Shown: piece after piece, positions 28,473 through 36,496 of the stretch
Numbering within the stretch: position 1 is the first letter of the stretch
Layout of the letters: each line of letters opens with the position of its first letter
NCBI RefSeq assembly: GCF_005876855.1
Contig: NZ_QLAE01000017.1
Coordinates: 1-64,000, forward strand
Length of the DNA: 64,000 nucleotides
Source of the DNA: Stutzerimonas nosocomialis
GTDB taxonomy: Bacteria > Pseudomonadota > Gammaproteobacteria > Pseudomonadales > Pseudomonadaceae
Direction of reading: 5' to 3'
Notes under the pieces: generated by a model
What the model was told of the DNA's origin: nothing
Databases searched by the model: none
What the model saw: only the letters and a program-made list of their open reading frames with translations
Program-made: the position numbers and the translations under genes

Positions 28473-29360
28473 ATGGAGCAGTTTCGCAACATCGGCATCA
28501 TCGGACGCCTGGGCAGTTCCCAGGTACTGGACACCATTCGCAGGCTCAAGCGATTCCTGGTCGAGCGCCACCTTCACGTCATCCTCGAAGAATCCATCGC
28601 CGAGGTGCTGCCGGGGCACGGCATGCAGACCTCGTCCCGCCAGCGGCTGGGCGAGTCCTGCGACCTGGTGATCGTGGTCGGCGGCGACGGCAGCCTGCTC
28701 GGCGCGGCGCGGGTCATGGCGCGGCATCGGGTGCCGGTCCTCGGCATCAACCGTGGCAGCCTCGGCTTTCTCACCGACATTCGTCCGGACGAGCTCGAAG
28801 AGAAGGTCGCCGAGGTGCTGGCCGGGCAGTACACCCTGGAGAACCGCTTTCTGCTCGAAGCCCAGGCGCGGCGCCTCGACGAGGCGATAGGCGAGGGCGA
28901 CGCGCTCAACGACGTGGTGCTGCATCCGGGCAAGTCGACGCGGATGATCGAGTTCGAACTCTACATCGACGGCCATTTCGTCTGCAGCCAGAAGGCCGAC
29001 GGGCTGATAATCGCCACGCCGACCGGTTCCACCGCCTATGCGCTGTCGGCGGGCGGGCCGATCATGCATCCCAAGCTCGATGCCATCGTCATCGTGCCGA
29101 TGTACCCCCACACGCTTTCGAGCCGGCCGATCGTCGTCGACGGCAACGCCGAGCTGAAAATCGTTGTCTCACCCAACATGCAGATCTATCCACAGGTCTC
29201 CTGCGACGGCCAGAACCACTTCACCTGCGCGCCAGGCGACACGGTGACCGTCCGCAAGAAGCCGCAGAAGCTGCAGCTGATCCATCCCCTGGACCACAAT
29301 TATTACGAGGTTTGCCGCACCAAGCTCGGCTGGGGCAGCCGCCTCGGCGGAGGAGACTGA
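28473..29360 (+). CDS. nadK: NAD kinase
   Basis: A 295-residue enzyme that phosphorylates NAD to NADP. The catalytic GGDGS motif is at residues 70-74, the NINRGSLGFLTD and ALNDVVLHPGKSTRM blocks and TPTGSTAYALSAGGPI are family signatures. The ATG at 28473 follows GGGAG. It overlaps the next gene by one base (TGATG). In P. aeruginosa it is also in this neighbourhood. Confidence 0.96.
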   Translation: MEQFRNIGIIGRLGSSQVLDTIRRLKRFLVERHLHVILEESIAEVLPGHGMQTSSRQRLGESCDLVIVVGGDGSLLGAARVMARHRVPVLGINRGSLGFLTDIRPDELEEKVAEVLAGQYTLENRFLLEAQARRLDEAIGEGDALNDVVLHPGKSTRMIEFELYIDGHFVCSQKADGLIIATPTGSTAYALSAGGPIMHPKLDAIVIVPMYPHTLSSRPIVVDGNAELKIVVSPNMQIYPQVSCDGQNHFTCAPGDTVTVRKKPQKLQLIHPLDHNYYEVCRTKLGWGSRLGGGD

Positions 29361-30328
29361 TGCGGCTCGACCCCGAGCGCAGTTACGACCTGATCGGCGA
29401 TGTTCACGGCTGCGCTCGCACACTGGCCCGGTTGCTCGACAGCCTGGGCTACAGCCAGCACGGAGGCGTCTGGCGGCATCCGCGGCGGCAGGTGATCTTC
29501 CTCGGCGACATCATCGACCGTGGCCCGCGTATACGCGAGGCGCTGCACCTGGTGCGCGACATGGTCGACGCCGGGCAGGCCTGGTGCATCATGGGCAACC
29601 ACGAATTCAACGCGCTGGGCTGGTACATGCCGGCGCCGCCGGAGAGTGGCAGACAGTTCGTGCGCGAGCACAGCCCGCGCTACGCCCGGCTGCTGCAGGA
29701 GACCTTCAGCCAGTTCGAAGCCTACCCGCAGGAATGGCAAGCCTTCCGCGAGTGGTTCTACCAGCTGCCGCTCTACCTCGACGGCGAGCGTTTCCGGGTG
29801 GTACATGCCTGCTGGGACAAGGCGGTGATCGCCCGGTTGCGCGAACGTCTGGATCAGGGGCGCCTGGACCCGGACTTCCTGCGCGAGGCGGCGTTCGACG
29901 GCAGCTTCGCCTGCAGGGCGCTCGATCGCCTGTTGCGCGGCACCGACATGCCCCTGCCCAACGGCATCGAGCTGACCTCGGACGAAGGGTTCGCGCGCGC
30001 CTCGTTCCGTACCAAGTTCTGGGAAGAGAATCCGCGCACCTACGGCGACATCGTGTTCCAGCCCGATGCGCTGCCCGAGCAGGCGGCGCGCCTGCCGCTG
30101 ACCGACAGCCAGAAAAGCCGGTTGTTTCTCTACGGGCCCGAAGAGCCGCTGCTGTTCGTCGGCCATTACTGGCGCAGCGGGCATCCGAGGCCGATCCGCG
30201 CCAATCTCGCCTGCCTGGATTACAGCGCGGTGAAGTACGGCAAGCTTGCCGCGTATCGGCTGGACCAGGAGACGCGCCTGGATCCTGCGAAATTCGTCTG
30301 GGTCGAGGTCGAGCGGCCCGAGCATTGA
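29360..30328 (+). CDS. calcineurin-like metallophosphoesterase
   Basis: A 322-residue metallophosphatase. Metal-binding motifs appear in order: GDVHG (13-17), GDIIDRG, GNHE, then HACWD and GHYW towards the C-terminus. The family includes bis(5'-nucleosyl)-tetraphosphatases and protein phosphatases (PrpE-like), so substrate is open. It is translationally coupled to nadK and probably co-transcribed with glpG nine bases later. Confidence 0.88.
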   Translation: MRLDPERSYDLIGDVHGCARTLARLLDSLGYSQHGGVWRHPRRQVIFLGDIIDRGPRIREALHLVRDMVDAGQAWCIMGNHEFNALGWYMPAPPESGRQFVREHSPRYARLLQETFSQFEAYPQEWQAFREWFYQLPLYLDGERFRVVHACWDKAVIARLRERLDQGRLDPDFLREAAFDGSFACRALDRLLRGTDMPLPNGIELTSDEGFARASFRTKFWEENPRTYGDIVFQPDALPEQAARLPLTDSQKSRLFLYGPEEPLLFVGHYWRSGHPRPIRANLACLDYSAVKYGKLAAYRLDQETRLDPAKFVWVEVERPEH

Positions 30329-30337
30329 GGTGATCGA

Positions 30338-31198
30338 GTGGAAGTATTGCGGGTACCGGCGTCCCAGGATCTGAGCGGCTTCGTCGCCATGCTGCAGCGG
30401 ATGCAGCTGCCGTTCCGGGTTTCGGAGGAGGCCGGCGAACAGGTGTTGCGCGCGCCCGCGGAGGTCGCCGAGCACCTGCGCAAGCTGTATGCGGAGTTTC
30501 CCGACGGCAACGCACCGCTCGACGCCATGCCCGCGCCGGCGGCGCCCCGCGTCGCGATGTTCGCGACGCCGCTGCGCAGCGTGCCGCTCACGGTGGCGAT
30601 GCTGCTGGTCACGCTGGTCGTCGCGCTGATCACCCACGTCGGCGAGAACTTCGAGACAATCCGCTGGTTCAGCTTCACCGATTTCCGCATCCAGGGCGGC
30701 TACGCCTATTTCGCCAGCCTCGAGCAGTCGCTCGACGCCGGCCAATGGTGGCGCCTGGTCACCCCCATGTTCATCCATTTCGGCTGGCTGCACCTGGCGA
30801 TGAACAGCCTCTGGTACTGGGAACTGGGGCGTCGCATCGAGACGCGCCAGGGCCTGGTGGCGTTGCTGGGGCTGACGCTGCTCTATTCGCTGGTGTCCAA
30901 TTTCGCCCAGTACGCCTATGGCGGAACGGGCATCTTCGGTGGGTTGTCCGGCGTGCTTTACGGACTCTTGGGGCATTGCTGGCTGTACCAGAAGCTCGCG
31001 CCTGGCGAGGCCTATCGTCTGCCGCCGGGCGTGATCGTGCTGATGCTCGCCTGGCTGGTGATCTGCCTGACCGGCGTGATCGAGGTGGTGAGCTTCGGCG
31101 CCCTGGCGATCGCCAATGCCGCCCATGTGGGCGGCCTGGTCGCCGGCTGCCTGACCGGCGTGCTCGGCGGTCTGCTGGCCCGCTCGCGCCGGCGCTAG
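30338..31198 (+). CDS. glpG: rhomboid family intramembrane serine protease
   Basis: A 286-residue inner-membrane protease. A cytoplasmic domain (residues 1-70) is followed by six transmembrane helices. The catalytic dyad is Ser204 (GLSG) and His263 (NAAHVGG); the WR motif in loop 1 (WWRLVTPMFIHF) and HLAMNSLWYW with the oxyanion His/Asn are present. The start is a GTG at 30338, 9 bases after the metallophosphatase stop. Physiological substrates are unknown. Confidence 0.93.
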   Translation: MEVLRVPASQDLSGFVAMLQRMQLPFRVSEEAGEQVLRAPAEVAEHLRKLYAEFPDGNAPLDAMPAPAAPRVAMFATPLRSVPLTVAMLLVTLVVALITHVGENFETIRWFSFTDFRIQGGYAYFASLEQSLDAGQWWRLVTPMFIHFGWLHLAMNSLWYWELGRRIETRQGLVALLGLTLLYSLVSNFAQYAYGGTGIFGGLSGVLYGLLGHCWLYQKLAPGEAYRLPPGVIVLMLAWLVICLTGVIEVVSFGALAIANAAHVGGLVAGCLTGVLGGLLARSRRR

Positions 31199-31212
31199 AT
31201 AGGCGCACTGTT

Positions 31213-31253
31213 GCGGCGCGATAGCGAGGGCGTCGGGACTCGCCTCCCACAAG
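31213..31253. repeat. possible REP-like element
   Basis: Read on the minus strand, the segment contains CTTGTGGGAGGCGAGTCCC, which looks like the head of Pseudomonas REP elements (GTGGGAGCG-type with an imperfect GC hairpin). It lies between glpG and the DUF1315 gene. Only one copy is present in the window, so repetitiveness is not proven. Confidence 0.35.
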
Positions 31254-31300
31254 ACCGGCCGGCCCGGTAGAATGGTCGTTCGTTCTACTGGGAGCCGGCC

Positions 31301-31567
31301 ATGTCGTCGTTCAACGAAGCCATCGAAAACATCACCCCCGAAATCTACGAGAACCTCAAGCTGGCCGTGGAGCTCGGCAAATGGGGCGATGGTCGCAAGC
31401 TGACCACCGAGCAGAAGGAGCTCTGCCTGCAGGCGATGATCGCCTGGGAAATGCAGAACCTGCCCGAAGAGCAGCGCACCGGCTACATGGGCGCCCAGCA
31501 GTGCAGCTCCAAGTCCGAGCCGATTCCCAATCTGCTGTTCACCTCCGGCTCGGAAACCCGTCACTGA
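31301..31567 (+). CDS. DUF1315 (YeaC-like) family protein
   Basis: An 88-residue conserved protein of unknown function. Motifs NITPEIYENLKLAVELGKWGDG and LTTEQKELCLQAMIAWE match E. coli YeaC. It has no signal or membrane segment. The stop overlaps the start of the DUF2797 gene by one base (TGATG), and the pair is conserved in gamma-proteobacteria. Confidence 0.87.
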   Translation: MSSFNEAIENITPEIYENLKLAVELGKWGDGRKLTTEQKELCLQAMIAWEMQNLPEEQRTGYMGAQQCSSKSEPIPNLLFTSGSETRH

Positions 31568-32394
31568 TGCTCGAGCTCGGACGTGGTGCGCTCAACAAGA
31601 TGTCCGTCCAGCTGGGCGCACCGGTCGACTACGCGTTCCGCCTGGACGACCAGACGGTGCCGGTCAATCCGCTGATCGGCAAGACGGTCCGCCTGCAGTA
31701 CCTGGGCGCCATCCACTGCAGTCATTGCGGCCGCAAGACCAACAAGAGCTTCAGTCAGGGCTATTGCTACCCCTGCTTCAAGAAACTGCCGCAGTGCGAC
31801 ATCTGCATCGTCAGCCCGGAACGCTGCCACCATGAGCTGGGCACCTGCCGCGATGCCGACTGGGGGCAGGCGTTCTGCATGACCGATCATGTCGTCTACC
31901 TGGCCAACTCGTCGGGCGTGAAGGTCGGCATCACCCGGGCCACCCAGCTGCCGACCCGCTGGCTGGACCAGGGCGCCAGCCAGGCATTGCCGATCCTGCG
32001 TGTCGCGACGCGTCAGCAGTCGGGGCTGGTGGAAGATCTGCTGCGCAGCCAGGTGGCCGATCGCACCAACTGGCGCGCCCTGCTCAAGGGAGACGCCGAG
32101 CCGATCGACCTGCTGGAGATCCGCGAGATGCTGTTCGACCGCTGCGCCGAGGGGCTCACCGCCCTGCAGCAGCGCTTCGGCCTGCAGGCGGTGCAGCCGC
32201 TGGCGGACGCCGAAGTGGTGGAGATGCGCTACCCGGTGGAGCGCTACCCGACCAAGATCGTCAGCTTCGATCTGGACAAGACGCCAGTGGTCGAGGGCAC
32301 GCTGATGGGAATCAAGGGTCAGTATCTGATCTTCGACACGGGCGTGATCAACGTTCGCAAGTACACGGCCTACCAGTTGGCCGTGCACGCCTGA
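31567..32394 (+). CDS. DUF2797 family zinc-finger-like protein
   Basis: A 275-residue protein. The N-terminal third holds cysteine pairs that could bind zinc (CSHCGRKT, CYPCF, CDIC and HHELGTC). The middle has YLANSSGVKVGITR...QLPTRWLDQGA, a GIY-YIG-like arrangement (inference), then an IFDTGVINVRKYTAYQL C-terminus. No characterised role is known to me. Translationally coupled to the DUF1315 gene. Confidence 0.82.
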   Translation: MLELGRGALNKMSVQLGAPVDYAFRLDDQTVPVNPLIGKTVRLQYLGAIHCSHCGRKTNKSFSQGYCYPCFKKLPQCDICIVSPERCHHELGTCRDADWGQAFCMTDHVVYLANSSGVKVGITRATQLPTRWLDQGASQALPILRVATRQQSGLVEDLLRSQVADRTNWRALLKGDAEPIDLLEIREMLFDRCAEGLTALQQRFGLQAVQPLADAEVVEMRYPVERYPTKIVSFDLDKTPVVEGTLMGIKGQYLIFDTGVINVRKYTAYQLAVHA

Positions 32395-32497
32395 GGCCCG
32401 ATGCGCCGGCTCGCCGAGCCGGCCGCGTCGCCTAGACTGAATCAAACCCAACGCGCTGCCCCGATCCGGCGCAGCGCCTGAAGAAGGGCCAAATCCT

Positions 32498-35158
32498 ATG
32501 CGCACCGACCAACCGAAAGTCATCCACCTCAAGGACTATCAGGCTCCTGACTACCTGATCGACGAGACCCACCTGACCTTCGAACTGCACGAGGACCACA
32601 CGCTGGTCCATGCGCAGCTGGTGATGCGCCGCAACCCGGACCGGTCCTCGGGCGACCTCCCGCCGCTGGTGCTTGACGGCCAGCAGCTGGAACTCCTGAG
32701 CGTGGCGCTGGACGACACCGCGCTGCAGGTCGGCGACTACCAGCTCGATGCCGATCACCTGACGCTGCAGCCGAAGGCCGAGCGCTTCGTCATCGACAGC
32801 ACGGTGCGCATCCATCCGGAAACCAACACGGCGCTCGAGGGGCTCTACAAGTCCGGCAAGATGTTCTGCACCCAGTGCGAGGCCGAGGGGTTCCGCAAGA
32901 TCACCTATTACCTCGACCGCCCGGACGTGATGAGCAGGTTCACCACCACGGTCAGCGCCGACAAGCAGGCCTATCCGATCCTGCTCTCCAACGGCAACCC
33001 GCTCGCCAGCGGCGAGGAAGAAGACGGCCGTCACTGGGCGACCTGGGAAGACCCGTTCAAGAAGCCGGCCTACCTGTTCGCGCTGGTCGCCGGCGACCTC
33101 TGGTGCGTGGAGGACAGCTTCACCACCCTGAGCGGGCGCGAGGTGGCGCTGCGCATCTACGTCGAGCCGGAAAACATCGACAAGTGCCAGCACGCCATGG
33201 ACAGCCTCAAGCGCTCCATGCGCTGGGACGAGGAGGTCTACGGCCGCGAGTACGATCTGGACATCTTCATGATCGTCGCGGTGAACGACTTCAACATGGG
33301 CGCGATGGAGAACAAGGGCCTCAACATCTTCAACTCCAGCGCCGTGCTGGCGAAGGCCGAAACCGCCACCGACGCCGCGCACCAGCGGGTCGAGGCGATC
33401 GTCGCGCACGAATACTTCCACAACTGGTCGGGCAACCGGGTGACCTGCCGCGACTGGTTCCAGCTGTCGCTCAAGGAAGGCTTCACGGTACTGCGCGATT
33501 CGCAGTTTTCCGCCGACATGAACTCGCCGACGGTCAAGCGCATCGAGGACGTCGCCTACCTGCGCACCCACCAGTTCGCCGAGGACGCCGGCCCCATGGC
33601 GCATTCGGTGCGCCCGGAATCCTTCATCGAGATTTCCAACTTCTACACCCTGACCGTCTACGAGAAGGGTGCCGAAGTGGTGCGCATGATCCAGACGCTG
33701 ATCGGGGCGGAAAACTTCCGCAAGGGCACCGACCTGTATTTCGAGCGCCACGATGGCCAGGCCGTGACCGTCGACGATTTCGTCAAGGCGATGGAAGAGG
33801 CTTCCGGCGTCGACCTGACCCAGTTCAAGCGCTGGTACAGCCAGGCCGGCACGCCCCGCTTGCAGGTCAGCGAAGCGTTCGACGAGGGGGCTGGCCGCTA
33901 CAGCCTGACGTTCCGCCAGAGCTGCCCGCCGACGCCCGGCCAGAGCGAGAAGCTGCCTTTCGTGATTCCCGTGGCGCTGGGGCTGCTGGGTGCCGACGGG
34001 GCAGACCTGCCGCTGCGCCTGGAAGGCGAGGCGCAAGGCGCCGCGGGTACCCGGGTGCTGGCCATCACCGAGGCCGAGCAGACCTTCACCTTCGTCGACC
34101 TGCCGAAAAAGCCGCTGCCTTCGCTGCTGCGCGGGTTCTCCGCGCCGGTCAAGCTGGACTTCCCCTACAGCCGTGACCAGCTGATGTTTCTCATGCAGCA
34201 CGATGCCGATGGCTTCAACCGCTGGGAGGCCGGGCAGCAGCTGTCGGTGCAGGTGCTGAGCGAGCTGATCGGCCAGCAGCAGCGCGGCGAGACGCTGGCG
34301 ATGGACGACCGACTGATCCAGGCGCTGCGCACGCTGCTCGAAGACGACTCGCTGGACCAGGCGATGGTCGCCGAGATGCTCTCGCTGCCCAGCGAGGCCT
34401 ACCTCACCGAGATCAGCGAGGTGGCTGACGTCGATGCCATCCACCAGGCCCGCGAGCATGCGCGCCGGGCCATCGCCCAGGCGCTGTTCGAGCCGCTCTG
34501 GCAGCGTTACCAGACCAATCGCGAGATTTCCCGCCGTACGCCCTACGTCGCCCAGGCCGAGCATTTCGCCCGTCGCGCGTTGCAGAACATCGCGCTGTCC
34601 TACCTCATGTTCAGCGAGCGCGACGCCGTCGTGCAGGCGTGCCTGGAGCAGTTCGAGCATTGCGACAACATGACCGAGCGCCTGAACGCGCTGGCGGTGC
34701 TGGTCAATTCGCCGTTCGAGGCCGAGCGGGCCAAGGCCCTGGAAGCCTTCGCCGAGCACTTCAAGGACGATCCGCTGGTCATGGACCAGTGGTTCAGCGT
34801 GCAGGCCGGCAGCCCGCTTCCCGGTGGCCTGGAGCGGGTGCAGGCGCTGATGGGGCATCCGGCGTTCACCCTGAAGAACCCGAACAAGGTACGTGCCCTG
34901 ATCGGCGCCTTCGCGAACCAGAACCTGGTGAACTTCCACCGTGCCGACGGCGCCGGTTATCGCTTCCTGGCCGAGCAGATCATCACGCTCAACGCGCTCA
35001 ATCCGCAGATCGCATCGCGGTTGCTGGCGCCGCTGACGCGCTGGCGCAAGTACGACGGTGGGCGACAGGCGCTGATGAAGGGCGAGCTGGAACGCATCCT
35101 GGCGTCCGGCGAACTGTCCAGCGACGTCTACGAAGTGGTCAGCAAGAGCCTGGCCTGA
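32498..35158 (+). CDS. pepN: aminopeptidase N
   Basis: An 886-residue cytoplasmic M1 zinc aminopeptidase that removes N-terminal residues from peptides. The exopeptidase motif GAMENKG and the zinc site HEYFH (His304, Glu305, His308) with Glu327 (SLKEGFTV) are present, as are the beta-sandwich and the long C-terminal helical domain. Length matches E. coli PepN (870). It has its own upstream gap of 103 bases with AAGAAGG before the ATG. Confidence 0.96.
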   Translation: MRTDQPKVIHLKDYQAPDYLIDETHLTFELHEDHTLVHAQLVMRRNPDRSSGDLPPLVLDGQQLELLSVALDDTALQVGDYQLDADHLTLQPKAERFVIDSTVRIHPETNTALEGLYKSGKMFCTQCEAEGFRKITYYLDRPDVMSRFTTTVSADKQAYPILLSNGNPLASGEEEDGRHWATWEDPFKKPAYLFALVAGDLWCVEDSFTTLSGREVALRIYVEPENIDKCQHAMDSLKRSMRWDEEVYGREYDLDIFMIVAVNDFNMGAMENKGLNIFNSSAVLAKAETATDAAHQRVEAIVAHEYFHNWSGNRVTCRDWFQLSLKEGFTVLRDSQFSADMNSPTVKRIEDVAYLRTHQFAEDAGPMAHSVRPESFIEISNFYTLTVYEKGAEVVRMIQTLIGAENFRKGTDLYFERHDGQAVTVDDFVKAMEEASGVDLTQFKRWYSQAGTPRLQVSEAFDEGAGRYSLTFRQSCPPTPGQSEKLPFVIPVALGLLGADGADLPLRLEGEAQGAAGTRVLAITEAEQTFTFVDLPKKPLPSLLRGFSAPVKLDFPYSRDQLMFLMQHDADGFNRWEAGQQLSVQVLSELIGQQQRGETLAMDDRLIQALRTLLEDDSLDQAMVAEMLSLPSEAYLTEISEVADVDAIHQAREHARRAIAQALFEPLWQRYQTNREISRRTPYVAQAEHFARRALQNIALSYLMFSERDAVVQACLEQFEHCDNMTERLNALAVLVNSPFEAERAKALEAFAEHFKDDPLVMDQWFSVQAGSPLPGGLERVQALMGHPAFTLKNPNKVRALIGAFANQNLVNFHRADGAGYRFLAEQIITLNALNPQIASRLLAPLTRWRKYDGGRQALMKGELERILASGELSSDVYEVVSKSLA

Positions 35159-35384
35159 ATGCGCGGGCCGGCCGCACCAGTGGCCGGCCCGACACCCCGT
35201 CCCAGAGCCTTCGCGCGCTGTCGAAATGCAGGGACATAACCCTCGCTGATCGTCCGCCAATCACAGGGGCGCGCTTTAACAAAACATAACGTCCGCTCGA
35301 TTGCAGCCCCTTTCCAAAGCTGGCTAGGATGGCCGAGCCTTCCGAAACGGCAGGCCCTACCTATAAGAATAAAGGGGGTTTTGT

Positions 35385-36476
35385 ATGAGTGAGCCCGTTC
35401 TGTGGCGCACCCAGTCCGGCCGCGCGGTGGATGCTTCCCACCCGCTGGCGCTCCGCTTCCGCACTCCGCTGTCACGCCTGTTCACGTTCTGTGCCGTGCT
35501 CTCGCTTCTGCTGGCCCCGGCGGTGTCCGTCCAGGCGCAGAACGCTTCCGATCCCGAGATCCGCTATTCGATCGAGTCCGCCCGCGCGGCAAGCAGCCTG
35601 CTGCTGGACATCACCCGTGCCGGCCAAAGGCTGGTGGCGGCCGGCGATCGTGGTCACATCCTCTATTCCGACGATGACGGCAAGCGTTGGCAGCAGGCCA
35701 GGGTGCCCACCCGGCAGATGCTGACCGCCCTGTATTTCGTCGATGACAGGAAGGGCTGGGCGGTCGGCCACGACGCGCTGATCCTTGCTACCGAAGACGG
35801 CGGCCAGACCTGGACGCGGCAGTACGAGGAGCGCGAGCGCGAGTCGCCACTGCTGGACGTCTGGTTCGAGAACGAGCAGCACGGGCTGGCGGTCGGCGCC
35901 TATGGCGCGCTGCTGGAAACCCTCGATGGCGGCGTGAGCTGGGAAGACGTCAGCGATCGCATGGACAACGAGGATACCTACCACCTCAACGCGATCACCC
36001 ATATCGAGGGTTCCGGCCTGTTCGTGGTCGGCGAGATGGGAAGCATGTTCCGCTCGCCGGACATGGGCGAGACCTGGGAGACGGTCGAGTCTCCCTATCA
36101 GGGCTCCTTCTTCGGCGTGATCAGCGGCTCCGAGCCCGGCGTCGTGGTGGCGTTCGGCCTGCGTGGCCACCTGTTTCATTCGACTGACTTCGGCGACAGC
36201 TGGGAGCAGGTTTCCCTCGCCGATGGCGGGCACCCGCTGGAGGCCGGGCTGGCCGATGGCAGCCTGCTTCCGGATGGGCGGATGGTCGTCGTCGGGCACG
36301 CCGGTGCGGTGCTCAGCAGCAGCGATCAGGGGCGGACCTTCAGCCTCTATAGCCGTCCCGACCGGCGTTCCCTGGCCGGCGTGACCGCGACGGCCGACGG
36401 CAATCTGATCCTGGTGGGGCAGGGCGGTGTGCGCACCGTCTCGCCAACGGGCGCCGATTTGGCCCAACAACAATAA
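35385..36476 (+). CDS. YCF48/BNR repeat secreted protein
   Basis: A 363-residue protein with a long charged n-region and a hydrophobic signal segment (about 30-52, LFTFCAVLSLLLAPAVSVQAQ), so probably exported. The rest is a beta-propeller made of Asp-box repeats: SDDDGKRW, TEDGGQTW, TLDGGVSW, SPDMGETW, STDFGDSW and SSDQGRTF. The fold resembles the photosystem II assembly factor Ycf48, but that role does not apply here. It lies 20 bases before an MMPL/RND gene, the usual partner in Pseudomonas, suggesting a periplasmic part of an export or lipid-handling system. Confidence 0.82.
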   Translation: MSEPVLWRTQSGRAVDASHPLALRFRTPLSRLFTFCAVLSLLLAPAVSVQAQNASDPEIRYSIESARAASSLLLDITRAGQRLVAAGDRGHILYSDDDGKRWQQARVPTRQMLTALYFVDDRKGWAVGHDALILATEDGGQTWTRQYEERERESPLLDVWFENEQHGLAVGAYGALLETLDGGVSWEDVSDRMDNEDTYHLNAITHIEGSGLFVVGEMGSMFRSPDMGETWETVESPYQGSFFGVISGSEPGVVVAFGLRGHLFHSTDFGDSWEQVSLADGGHPLEAGLADGSLLPDGRMVVVGHAGAVLSSSDQGRTFSLYSRPDRRSLAGVTATADGNLILVGQGGVRTVSPTGADLAQQQ

Positions 36477-36496
36477 GAGCCGGGAGTAGTCGTCGC

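Noticed and set aside
29303-31564. A 753-residue frame opposite to the metallophosphatase and glpG
   Set aside because: It covers three real, well-motivated genes on the plus strand, and its product is rich in His/Gln/Arg without structure.
32432-35260. A 942-residue frame opposite to pepN
   Set aside because: Same codon-bias artefact; the sense strand encodes complete PepN with all active-site residues.
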